NCBI GenBank assembly: GCA_013399895.1
Contig: VXBA01002417.1
Coordinates: 1,673,718 to 1,737,717, forward strand
DNA length: 64,000 nucleotides
Direction of reading: 5' to 3'
Source: Serilophus lunatus
Taxonomy: Eukaryota; Chordata; Aves; Passeriformes; Eurylaimidae
The notes under the pieces are model-generated. The model had not been told where the DNA came from and made no database searches. It saw nothing but the letters and a program-made list of their open reading frames with translations. Shown in pieces: positions 33,111-44,000 of this stretch. The stretch's first letter is position 1. Each line of letters begins with the position of its first letter. A program made the translations under genes and the position numbers.

Positions 33111-36035
33111 TAGAATCTATAGTCTAAATATAGAAAATAATTTCAGTTAGTTTTTTTCAGATGTGAACCAGATCTTCCCTTGGTGTTGGTCGCATAATTT
33201 TTGATTCAGTGAGGGTCCATGGTGAGTAGTTGGTTGCAATGGTCAGGAGCAATGGTGGTACCTCCTTTAGGAAAACTAAATTAATATACTCTTCCAGCTG
33301 ATAGAAATAGGAGAATTTTCTGAGGCAAGGGTTTGGTTTTATTCTTTTGAATGAGATTGGAAAGTAATACCTCTGATGAAGATATCATTTGTAAAAACAC
33401 AGTGGTTGCAACTTTCTGGAACTACTTGTGACCCTCAAACTTACTATTTATTAGTATTTCTCACTCAGCTCAAGCTGAAGCAAACAAATGAAACTAATTA
33501 CTCTCGAAGTTGGGTATTGCCTTCTTGAGCTTTATGAGCCTATTTTTCTGAAATTAGAAATTGCCTAACTATGTGGAATGTCTCCAGCAAAACTGCTTCC
33601 TACAGCCACAATTTTTACAGTCACACAAGTGCTTTGTGGGCTACCTTCGGGTAGACAGCAGTGACATCCAGTGGCCAGCAACCTGATCACAGGTCTTCTC
33701 CCAGATCCTGTCTCACCTGAGCCATCTCTCCCCTGGACAATGTTGTATAAAAGCTCAATGGGCTAATACATTTATTCTGATCAGTGAGTTATTTTTTGTT
33801 TGTTGAGTTGGTTTGGGTTCTCTTTGTCAAAGAGACTCTAAAATCCTCACGTAGATCTTCTCCAAAACTCCAGTGATGACTATGTAAATCTATGGACTAA
33901 TCAAAAAAAATTTTTTCTTTTAGGTAGTTAGCTCCAATATAAAGTGTTTTAATATGGTTGTCCATAGACATGGATGTCTAAAAAAGTATAAACAGTCAAG
34001 GTGTCGATATCGATGTTGGAAAAGTTTGACTTTCTTTGGTTTCTACGCAGACCACAGAGTACAAAAAACCTCTGGGAAATGGAGCATAGAAATAGAGACC
34101 CTGAATGTATTTCTTTTTTTTTAATATTATTTACTTTCAAGGCAGTGGTACTGATCTCAAGTGAATCAGTTCATTGAAAACTAAGATCAAAGACAGTGGG
34201 GTTTTTTATTCTCAAAAGTAAGCATTTTCAGGATTAGATCCACAGTTATGCTCCTCTTATTGCAGGAAATACAGTTGAGCTGGTGGTGAATGTTCAGATG
34301 ATTTGTTCCTCCTCTGTGCTTATATAGTCCCTGAGCCTTTCTAAAACAGGGACACATGGTCCACCTTAACTTTAAGTAGTTACTCCTTTCAGTTATGTCA
34401 GCTACTTAAATTTATTTACAGACAGTCAATTCATATTGATCATAACTCGACCTTACAATGACCTTGAGTAAAGGTACTCTGTGACTCCTATAGATATTGT
34501 GATCAATACTGGAGAGCAATTGACTATACCTAGTTACTGATAAATGAAGTTTTAAAAAAATAAAAAAGGTACACTATTTTCAAAAACAAAGATAACTGCT
34601 CATTTAGTCGGCTGTTTGCAAAGGTTTAATATTGATACATGAAGTTATAATGACATCCTTGGGCATTCTCAAATGGTAGAAAACAATAGGGTGCAGAGTC
34701 ACTGTGGCACATTAAGGAAAAAGAATCATTAGTTCCCAACTTCAAATAAGAAATTTCATGATATTTATGACAACAACACAGAGAACAAATACACTTACTT
34801 AGCAGTGCTCATTGGAGAAGGCATGTATCAAACTGTGCCTCTTTTCTTTATGTGTGAGCCAGGTCTAGTGAAATAAAACACTGCATTACTGTGCACAGAA
34901 CAAAGCCTTTAGTACCACTTATTCTACTTTAGTACCACTCTTCTTTGCACAATTGTGCCTGAATTAAATTGTGCATCCCCAGGTATAACCAACTGTAATC
35001 ATGAGGAAGAGATCACTGTGGTCTCAGCACATCTGCTACACGCTGATACCCCTCCTCACACTGCCTGCAGTTGAAAGGGAAGATGAAGGGTTGTTTTCCC
35101 TTGATATTCCTCTCACTTAGCTCAGAGTCCCACCGAGCAAAGGGAGCTGAGTATGAGCAGCTGAGATACAAGCAAATGGAAGTCCATTGGCAAAATCACA
35201 GTGGGCTGCTTGAGAAGGTGGCTTTATCTCCAGAACTGCTGATTACTGCCCAGGAGAAGCAGCTCCAACATGGGCCTAGTGGTGAGATGTCATGCCTGGA
35301 GGATGCTGCAGGGACATGGGAACAGCAGAGCTCACGGAGCTGCGAGTGAAGCTCATCCCTACCAGTATCCCTGAGCTCACTGTCAATGCTGCTTGTAACA
35401 CAACCTGAGTCTGACATTTTACATGTTTGGATTTTTTTCCTGAGAGTAGATTTCTACATGTGTGACATTCTTTACAAAAGAAATTAATTAAATGGAGGGA
35501 TGGTTCAAGCTACGCAAATCAGAAACAGGAGGGGAAACATTTTGCAGGCGCAGACCTCCCATAGATCTCCCTGTGCTCCTCAGCATTTCCCCCAGGCACT
35601 TAAATTTCTCTACCCATTCCCAAAGTTAATCTCCTGATCATATTTCTTCAGTCCCATACAGTAAGTATGTTTTTTCTTCCCTCCCCACACCCCCCCATTT
35701 CCCTGTTTTTTTGTACAGACAGTGTCCTTCTCCAGGCTCCCTTTGTGTCTTAGTCTTCAGTCAAGTTATTTATTAATAAACTGGTGTTTTCAGTGTGTTG
35801 GTACATCGATACAGTACAGAGTGGTTTAGTTAGCCAGCATTCTGGGAAATCCTTTGCTGAATTGAAGAGCTGTAAATCTCCATTATTGCTTTCCATAGCA
35901 CAAATAAAGAACTGCCTCTTACCTTCGCAGCATTCTCTTTGTTAATTTTTAAGGGTGAATAGATGGATAGTCCCTAGCAAAGAGGATATGGTTGTGCCTA
36001 GCCTGAATTACCAGGAATTTTTTAGGTTTCAAGTT

Positions 36036-36083
36036 GGGGTTTTTTTGGTTTTTTTTGGGTTTTTTTTTGTTTTTTTTTTTTTT
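36036..36083. repeat. T-rich tract with G clusters
   Basis: T runs of 7 to 13 are broken by GG, GGG and single G. It is similar in style to 10314-10385. A 90-codon plus frame (35955-36227) reads through it as a Phe/Val run, which is a sign that the frame is not real coding sequence. Confidence 0.85.
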
Positions 36084-38009
36084 GATATGGCTTCAACTGC
36101 TACCTGGAAATTCAGCAACAATGAAGGGAAGCAGCAGGAAGCAATATTGAAACATTCAGACGAAAATAATCATCAAGACTTTGGGATTTTTTCCAAAATG
36201 AACCAAACTGGAGGCTTTACTGATTAGTCCATGACTGATTGAAGAGGTATGTCACCTGCTACTACATGGCAGCACATCCTGTCACATTACAATTGTCTGC
36301 CTGGAGTCATTATGATGTATTACATCCTTTTGTTATCAAACTGTGTCATGTTGCATCACAGTCAGGAGCAGCCGGATGGAGATGTGGCTGACACGGTGCC
36401 TGTAACAGATGCAATGGGATATAACATCCAAAGCACATACCTGCTTTTAGTCAAGGCTCAGTTTGCACAGAGAGTATTTTGAGATATCTGCAGAGGGTTT
36501 CAAGTCACAGGCAAACCCTTCTGTGTTTGCCAGCCCTTGCTCAAGACACAAGTCTTTCTTTTGGAATAGAAAGAAAAGCAAGGTTGAAGTTCCCTTGGCT
36601 TCCTGCAGGATCATCAATTGGTTATGAAAACTTTCTTCATCTAGTTAGTGCAATAAATGCATGAGATCTGGGACTTTTAGGCACTGAGAGGGTTCTTTTA
36701 AATCATAATCTCAAAACCTTGAAGAAATAAAAAAGACTTCTAGCTTCTTTTTAAAAAAACTTCTGAAAAATGAAGAAACTCTGGTAAAAGTATTAAAGTT
36801 GGGCTTCCAAACTATGAAGTGTATTGAGATAGTGATATAACAGGAGCAACACCAAAAATTCTCTAATTAATCTTAAAATATATTTTTATTATGAATATAT
36901 GTGACATTCATGGCATGCCAAGTGAATTCTTTATGGTCAGAGCCACTGCAATCAATACTAAATGAATTCATAATAAGATACTTGAAATAAACTGTTACCA
37001 TAAAAAAAAACCAACTCAAAAAAGGCTATCATCAAAACTGCAGCCTAAATAAAGGATTGCCCGGTGAGATGGTTTTACCTATGACAGTCAATGGTAATTC
37101 TTTATTTATTATTTTGTTTGACCTCTTTCTTGTTGGAACATTCATAGAAACCTCCTCAAAGGGTAGGACAAGGATATGACAGGTGTGTGTTGTGGATCAG
37201 CTGTGACTCCTGAGCTGGGGCAGCACAAAGGTGGTGGTGGCTGGTGAATGGGAATGAAGAGACGCCAAAGTGTTGTACCGTCAAGGAGAATGGCAGAAAG
37301 CAGGATGGGAAGAAAAACAAGACTAGGAAAGGCAGATGGGCTGGACATAAAGAGGGAATAGAGCCTCCCTCTAGTAGAGCTTGTGGGCAGTGGAAAAATT
37401 AATGCTTTATAGGATGTATCAATCCTAGCACTTTTTAGTTAGTGATGAGTTTCCTGCTTTTTTTGTGTTTGGGATTTTTTTGTGTGTGTGTGGCTTTTTA
37501 TTTTTTCTTCCTATGAACTAATAATTCAGTTGCCAAATTCCTTAAAAAATCTTCTGGATCTAAAAAGTTGCAAGTAAAAAGTGCAAGTTAACCTCACAGA
37601 GGCAATGACTCAGGAGCACAGGTTCTTCTGGACTCTGGCGGTGTGTCGATATTTGTTTTTCCATGTGTGTGCTTAGAAGGTGAGACAAAAGTACTTTCAA
37701 AAAAATGGTTAGTTGGAGAGGATTAGGAAATCATCTCCAATAGGTGCATTACCTACCTGGAGATGTCTTGCAGCCTTTGAAGTAAAAGGAATTACCTGTG
37801 CTGTACTGGTATAACTGACAGTTAAATCTGCCCTAATCTGCCTTAATTATACTCTTCAGTAAAGGGTCTTTCTGGTGATTTGAGGGCAGGAGGTTCAGCA
37901 GGGAATAAAAGTCAACTGCTTTCCCTTCTAGTTAGAATAGGGGAGAATTAGCTGGATGACATTAGGAGAGTTTCTAAATATCTTTCCTGCCAATATTTGA
38001 TTAGGGACT

Positions 38010-38180
38010 TTAATTTCATTAGCCAAACTGATTTTTTTTTTCATGCATTGCTCGCTCCTTTTAATGTGTAAATTACATGGGATTTGACTCTCATTAATAC
38101 GTTGATATGGGTGATGCCTTCAAATGGACACTGGTGCCAGCGCCATGCTTGCAGACGGGTCTACTGTGAAGAGCTGCTTT
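38010..38180. promoter_or_regulatory. Candidate regulatory element
   Basis: After a T10 run the sequence reads through 'catgcattgctcgctcc', 'taaattacatgg', 'ctcattaatacg' and 'tggtgccagcgccatgc' (an 8-bp inverted repeat, TGGtGCC/GGCgCCA-like). It mixes homeodomain-type cores with a few CpG. It is repeat-free. The evidence is motif content only. Confidence 0.15.
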
Positions 38181-39109
38181 GAGTTTTGTTTCAGGAAGTG
38201 ACTTCTCTAAATATCCAGTTCAGCATCCTCTTGCCCACTCTTTCTTGGGAGAGTAAATTCCAGCAGCTGACCTGGGTCTCATGGTTATGATACGTAGTAG
38301 GATTGCATCATATGAAGCATAGTTTTGGTAAAATTGTGAAATGGATCTGATGGAAGACAAGTTTAACAAGTATGTGCTTATGTAGAATCCAAGCAGTTTA
38401 GTTGCAATGATTTCAGGGCAGCCTTAATAAGTTTGCCATAATCTACTACCCTTTGATAGAGTTAATTTTGACCATTTATATCTCATGTTGTGTGTGCATC
38501 AGTTTTGTATGGATATTGTCACCTTTTATGTTACTTATACTGAACGAATGAAGCATCTAAGCAGTAACATGGACAGGTATTTCAAAATGGTTTTTTTTGG
38601 GGTAGAATAAAGCTGAAAAAGAGAAGCAAAATGGAGTTTCCAAGTCCTTTTATAATTATGAACTGTTTCAGCTACAGTCGTAAAGTCTGGAGCAATGGAG
38701 ATCATGGTGCATTGGGTTCCTTGGTGCCTGATACTATAAATACCCAATAAAGTATTGGGGAATGTAACTTTGCTGGTATTAAGCATATGAGAGAAAATCA
38801 AAATACATTGGTGCCAAAAGCACATTAGTTGAGGCTGAGATTACATTAAAACTCATATATGAAGCTGAATCTATGCTTGTTTTACTGGCTCTCCTCAGAA
38901 AATACAGGTGCTGAAGGAAGGGAGCCCAGTTATTATTGCTGGATAAAATTCTCTGCTTGGAGTGGAAGAAGTAGAATTTAAAGCAGTGTTTGGTGTTGCA
39001 TGGCTTTTTTAAAAGGAAAGCATGAGCTTTTATTATGGAGGCTGTTATGGGAACACCCGTCATTTTTATAGGCTTGTGCTTTGGTAAATATGTTGACAGA
39101 ATTTCTATA

Positions 39110-39440
39110 ATTGTTTTGAAAGTATTTTTATTAAAAAAGTGGTTATTTTGTGCAATATTGAGTAGATCTGCTAAGAACTGAATTAGAATGAACTTTGATA
39201 TTTCAGATTTTTTCTTTAAATTTCAAACCAGATCTATGTTGGACAAGACTTTACTGAGCATCTCAGCAGAGGTCTGCCCGCGTGACGCTGTCCATTGGAA
39301 GAGCCGAGGAAAGACAAGGTCTCTTGCTTATCGATCAACAATTTAGCATTAATAGGGTTGCAATGTTGCAAAATTTAGCCAGATTGTAACATTCTGTTTG
39401 TCAGAAGTGTTAAAAGTTTACTTCTAGATCCTGTTCTTTG
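39110..39440. promoter_or_regulatory. Candidate regulatory element
   Basis: The stretch contains a C/EBP-like 'ttgtgcaatatt' (about 39148), a 'cttatcgatcaacaa' block (about 39327) and 'tagcattaataggg', with a CpG-bearing centre ('cccgcgtgacgctg', about 39277). The mixture in repeat-free DNA resembles conserved noncoding elements. I cannot test conservation. Confidence 0.2.
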
Positions 39441-40582
39441 ATGCCCAGGAAAAAAAACTAATCCATGTGTAGAAATACTTCAACTTAAGGTTTCCAAATG
39501 TTTGTGAGTTCCCAGGAAAGTCAATTTTGGACTATAAGGAATGAGCAAAATTTCTCCATCAAAAGCTGTTTTCCTGCAAACTGTCCTTTACGTTTTTAGA
39601 GTCCCTACATCAGACAAAGTATTTTCCCCCATATTATATAGTAGGTATGGGTTTATTTATACTAAATATAACATCATTATATAATAAGTTTTCTTGGAGT
39701 GCTTGGTAGTGTACAAACCACAAAAATTTTTGCTCCAGTGACCTTGTAATATAAAACTGAGGGAGCAATCACATTGCATTATGTGCCAGTGTGGTGAAAT
39801 TAGTTTTGCACTGCCTAGGCAAAAGGATCTCCCTTGTCATCCAAATTACAGGACTGGGGCCCATATGTATGCACTCTGCCTGTTTGTTTATGCCATACAA
39901 ATGGTAATACCAGGAAATATTTTTAAGAGTTGATGTCCTTTTTCCCTCTGCATTTGTGGGTTTTTTTGTTGGATATTTTTTAATATTTCTCTCTTGAGTA
40001 AAATGTGTCCATTCAACAGAGTTGAAATGAGTTATGTTAATCTTCCAACATAAATACGAAACACTTTTGGTTGTTTTGCTGTCATTAGTCGTCCAGCTAA
40101 AAAGCAGAGAGCAGTTTACAGGCAGGTCTCATAATGTAGCAAGTGAGGCACACAGGAAAAAACATCGATATTTGGCCTACTATTAAGACTTTAGCTTTAA
40201 ACTTGAAAAATTTCTTCTTCGTTGGCTTTTTCTTTAAATGCAGACTTTTATCTGATTTATGTATTTCAAAGCTCATTCAGCCAAAGGAGTGAGATTTTCT
40301 GGCAGTGGAGGTTGAGCCTTTTAAAAATCGTCATGATTTTTTTAATTGAAAGGTGTGAAAAGAAGTTGGCTGACTTGGAGGTTCATCTAGGGCAGAGTGG
40401 ACTCTGAGAGAGTCCCAATGAATGCAAGATACACAAAGTTAGTTTGACTTCTTTCAGCGTGAGCATGGGAGGTATGCTTGGGACAGCACAGAGGCTTTTG
40501 TAGGTTTTGTCTTCAACAAATCAGTAGGAGAACCTCAAAAGATGCACAGTTGTATATTTTCTAATCAAATAGATTTCAGTCG

Positions 40583-40862
40583 ATCATAGAGTGGTTTGAG
40601 TTGGAAGGGACCTTAAAAATCATCTTATTCCAACCCCCTGCTATGGACAAGGCCACTTTCCACTATCCCATGTTGCTCCAACCCCTATCCAACCTGGCCT
40701 TGAATGCTTCCAGGAGTGGGGCAGACACAGCTTCTTTGGGCAACCTGTGCCAGGGCCTCACCACCCTCACAGTAATGAATTCAATCCATATAGCTAACCT
40801 AAATTTCCCCTCTTTCACTTTGAACTCATTGCTCTTTGTCCTTGCCTTGCTTGGGCACTCAT
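40583..40862 (-). mobile_element. CR1 LINE 3' fragment (copy C)
   Basis: This is the best preserved CR1 in the window. It begins at 'atcatagagtggtttgag', continues through 'ttggaagggacc', 'tccaaccccctgctatgg', 'tccaacctggccttgaa', 'ctcaccaccctcacagtaa' and 'cccctctttcactttgaac', and fades after 'ctctttgtccttgcc'. All of this is the reverse complement of the CR1 3' untranslated end and the last part of ORF2. The copy is 5'-truncated, as most CR1 insertions are, and cannot move. Confidence 0.95.
40663..40821 (-). pseudogene. CR1 ORF2 protein C-terminus, remnant
   Basis: On the minus strand one frame encodes the end of the CR1 ORF2 protein, the reverse transcriptase/endonuclease polyprotein that copies the element. 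Recognisable landmarks are 'FRLAIWIEFITVR' and, directly after, 'VVRPWHRLPKEAV' and 'FKARLDRGWSN'. This is the tail region past the reverse transcriptase core, so no catalytic motif is present. The frame is open over this stretch and ends in a stop at 40663-40665. Upstream the open frame continues to 41235, but that part is host sequence and its openness is accidental. No product is expected. Confidence 0.8.
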
Positions 40863-42235
40863 TTAATAAAATACCCATAAAATGGAGCAGGAAGCTGTTG
40901 CAAAGAATTGATTGGCTGAGATGACCATGAAAACACCTTGAGTGACTGATATTACCCCCTCCAAATACCATGTTCCAGCTTGACTGCTGTCTAAGAGGCG
41001 GATTTTGTGCATGATGCAAGTGCAGAGAGGCCCCTCTTTCTGTCCCTGGGGAAGGCGTTTGGTTTCGCTGAGCCCGGAGGATTAATCCCTGCAGACCTCT
41101 TCCTCCTGTTTGAACCATATGATATGGATATCGACGTTTTTGGTGAGGCCAGGACTCTCTAAAACACGTATCACACCAGGCTCCGTGGAGTCTACACTCC
41201 GTGGAGATGTAGAGGCAGAGATGGAGGGCAGCCAAGAACGGCTGCTGCTCGGGAGGGTGAGTGCTGTGCTATGTAATGGCTTAGATTGGTTTCAGGGCCT
41301 TCCCTTAGCTAATATTTGTTACTTTTCCATGGAATATAGAAGTAGGTTTGCATTTTCAGGCAAGCTTGGGCTTCTTTTAGCCTCAGATCATCTGGGTTTC
41401 ATAGGTACCGGTCATACCATGAGCTTAAATGTTCTTTTTTCTCACGTGTTCCCTTTCAGAGTCAAGGCAGATTTTTATTTTTAAGCATTTGGAGTTTGTT
41501 TTCATAAAGTTTCTCCAATCAAGACAGTATCCAAGCCATCTTGGTTTGTCGTCGTATATCCAGTATTACTACATTAGCTCTTAATAAAGAACTCATGCAA
41601 AAACCAGATTCCCTTCACACTAACTACAGAAACATGTTATGGGAATGTGACCATAGAGCTGTGTGGAAAATGATATTACTTGCAGAAGATTTGTTGTCAC
41701 ATAACAGCTTCCTCATCTGATGATTACTATCTTAGGCTTATTGTGTATCTTCCTTTGTGTAGTGACTGTGATACTTTCAGAAGTGTTTAAAATCTCTGCA
41801 GTAAAACCAAATAATAATAACTAAAAAAATAAAATCTTGAAATGCCTCTGCTAGCATCAAGCTAAATCCAAACTAAAAGCAAATTTATACATATGCTGTA
41901 TATTAAGCTTAACCAGGGTAACGCCCCTTTCCTTTGGTTTTTGGAAAAGAGTCCCACATTGTCACATGTAAAGGGACATTTCAGCACTGATTTTCATTTT
42001 CATGAGATTAAAAGTGAAACATGTAACCACAAAGCTGGTTTATGTCATCCCCTGTTGGAGCCAGCAGTAATGCCAAAAATTAGATATTTGATAGGTTTGT
42101 GAGAGAAACAGATGCAGGAGGGATGCCATTCCCACAATTTTAAACTCCTTCTTATCTTAAAGCTAGAAAGAACATTCCAGATGAAGAAAATCTATCTTAT
42201 TGGCTTTAGAAAATAGAGGAAGAAAAGTTGCCAAC

Positions 42236-42248
42236 AAAAAAAAAAAAA
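42236..42248. repeat. Poly-A tract
   Basis: A run of 13 A, followed by purine-rich sequence to about 42280. Confidence 0.8.
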
Positions 42249-42440
42249 TAAAGAGGGAGAGAAGAATAAGAAGAGAAGTTAATTTAAAACCAATGTCAGT
42301 CTTGGGGAATTGTAAACCATAATTGAGGGAGTGAGTGTGTGTGTACGTTCATATATGTGTGCACATTTACAAGATAAATAGGTTGAGATGGGGCTTTTCC
42401 CTTCCTTTTTGATCTGTTTAATGCAGCTTGCAGTCTTGCT

Positions 42441-42476
42441 TTGTTTTTTTTTTTTTGTTTTTTTGTTATTTTTTTA
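42441..42476. repeat. T-rich tract
   Basis: T runs (the longest 13) are broken by single G. Chance frames on both strands (42296-42565 - and 42441-42689 +) read through it as Lys- or Phe-rich peptide, which speaks against them. Confidence 0.8.
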
Positions 42477-43859
42477 ATACTTTTGGGGTGCAGAGAGATG
42501 GGGGACAGTGAAAATGAAGGGAAGATCTGCTCCAAACATATACCAAATAAACTCAGTGAAAGCATCCAGAAAGTATTCTTTCAGCTTTTTGTTTTGGAAG
42601 CAGTTTGTATGTCCCTGTTCTTTTTATTTCATTCTGCCAGCTGTCTGCTAAACAAATCTAGCCAGGTGGGGCTTACAACCCATGACTAAAAAACCTACTA
42701 GTGCAGCTGTCCAGCTTGCCTGGAGGAAGAATTCTAACAAATGGCAGGAATGAAAAGATTGGTTTTGTTTTCAAGAAAGTAGCTATGGTACCTTCCTTGC
42801 TTCGTTGTTGGCTTTTTTTTTGTTCTGCTTCCTTCACTTAACTCATGGCCTCCTAAGGTTTTACACAGTAATGGCAAATCCACTTCCATGGTTCATCATT
42901 TAACATGCTTTTTGATATTGCTTGGGTATCTTTTTCTTTTCTGTTATTCTTTTTTTTTTCCCCTGTAATGATTTTATTCTGTGTCAGACACATAGGGCAT
43001 CTGCTTCAAGTGTTACTAAATGTAAAATAACCTGCCACTTTCCCTACAAATCACTGGTAAGCCATATAGTAGCTTAGCTGGATTTTTAAATATTCAAGAG
43101 TTGAATATATAACTAGTGAAGGGTGATTGTTGATATTGTTTATCCATGAGCTAGGGACAGAACAGGCTTCTTTGCACTGCTTCATCAATCGACCTCAACT
43201 GTGATTTTCTAGTCAGCAAATGAGTGCTTCATTTTCTGTGTCTGTGTTGAGCTAAACAAGAGCTGTGCTAAAAATTACCAATCCACCATCTGATCTATAG
43301 TTCCAGCAGTAGAAGATTAGCATGTGAGCCACCGAGCCACTTTCCCTCACTCTTGCCAGAAACAAGAACTTGTGAAAGGTGTTTGTCACCAACTTCCACT
43401 TAGGGAATTCGACTGAGTATCTCCTTCTGGTTTTTGTTGGGTAATGGCCCAAACAAAAAATAATTGGCTTTTGGCCCACTTCTGCCTCCTTTGAAGATGA
43501 TGACATCTTATTCTTTTGACGTCACTGGTGCAGATCCACAGTGATTGAGAGTGATTCGGTGGAGCGATTTACTCAGTAAGGAGTTGAGGGGTTTTAACAC
43601 TTCTCAGGTACCATTCAGGGTCTTGAGGGGTCCAGCTTTAAAGGAGCATGTGACATAAACGCCTCTCAGAGTCAGGGTGGTGCCTCACAGTAAAGCTGCG
43701 ATACAGGCCTTGGGTTTGGTCTGGAGCTAGTAAAGCATTTATGCCTAAGTAGGTGTGTGAATGGTGCTGCTGAAGTCCATGGGGTGCTATTTTGACCAGC
43801 TGCTTATCTAATGACAGAAAACCTCGTGTAAGATTAGGACTTACTTGATGGACACTCTA

Positions 43860-44000
43860 GTCAAAAGATTAAGTGCTTTAAATGAAGCATATCTTTAATT
43901 GTTGAACTGCAAGCACATTAAATTTGTGTAGAGTTGATTTCAGTGACAGACCTCTTTCCTTATTGACATATCAATGCATCTGTATTTTAGAACTGTTAAG
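43860..44000. promoter_or_regulatory. Candidate regulatory element
   Basis: The stretch has 'gattaagtgctttaaatg' (NKX2-like AAGTG core), 'tctttaattgttgaac', 'gcacattaaattt' and 'gacatatcaatgcatctg'. It is repeat-free and rich in homeodomain cores. This is a weak, motif-only call. Confidence 0.17.

Larger units (their letters stand above)
29226..36035. other. Unique DNA, no gene seen
   Basis: There is no recognisable gene in nearly 7 kb. The longest frames are 97 codons or less, with 92 codons at 35071-35349 (+) and 91 at 32269-32544 (-). They have no domain resemblance. Simple repeats in it are listed separately. A 13-bp direct repeat, 'ctttagtaccact', occurs at 34907 and 34927. Confidence 0.5.
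36084..40582. other. Unique DNA, no gene seen
   Basis: No gene or interspersed repeat is recognised. Frames stay under 97 codons. An area at 36850-37000 is AT-rich with an inverted pair 'tattatgaat' / 'attcataata' about 75 bp apart. Two stretches (38010-38180 and 39110-39440) have enhancer-like motif content and are listed separately. Confidence 0.5.
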
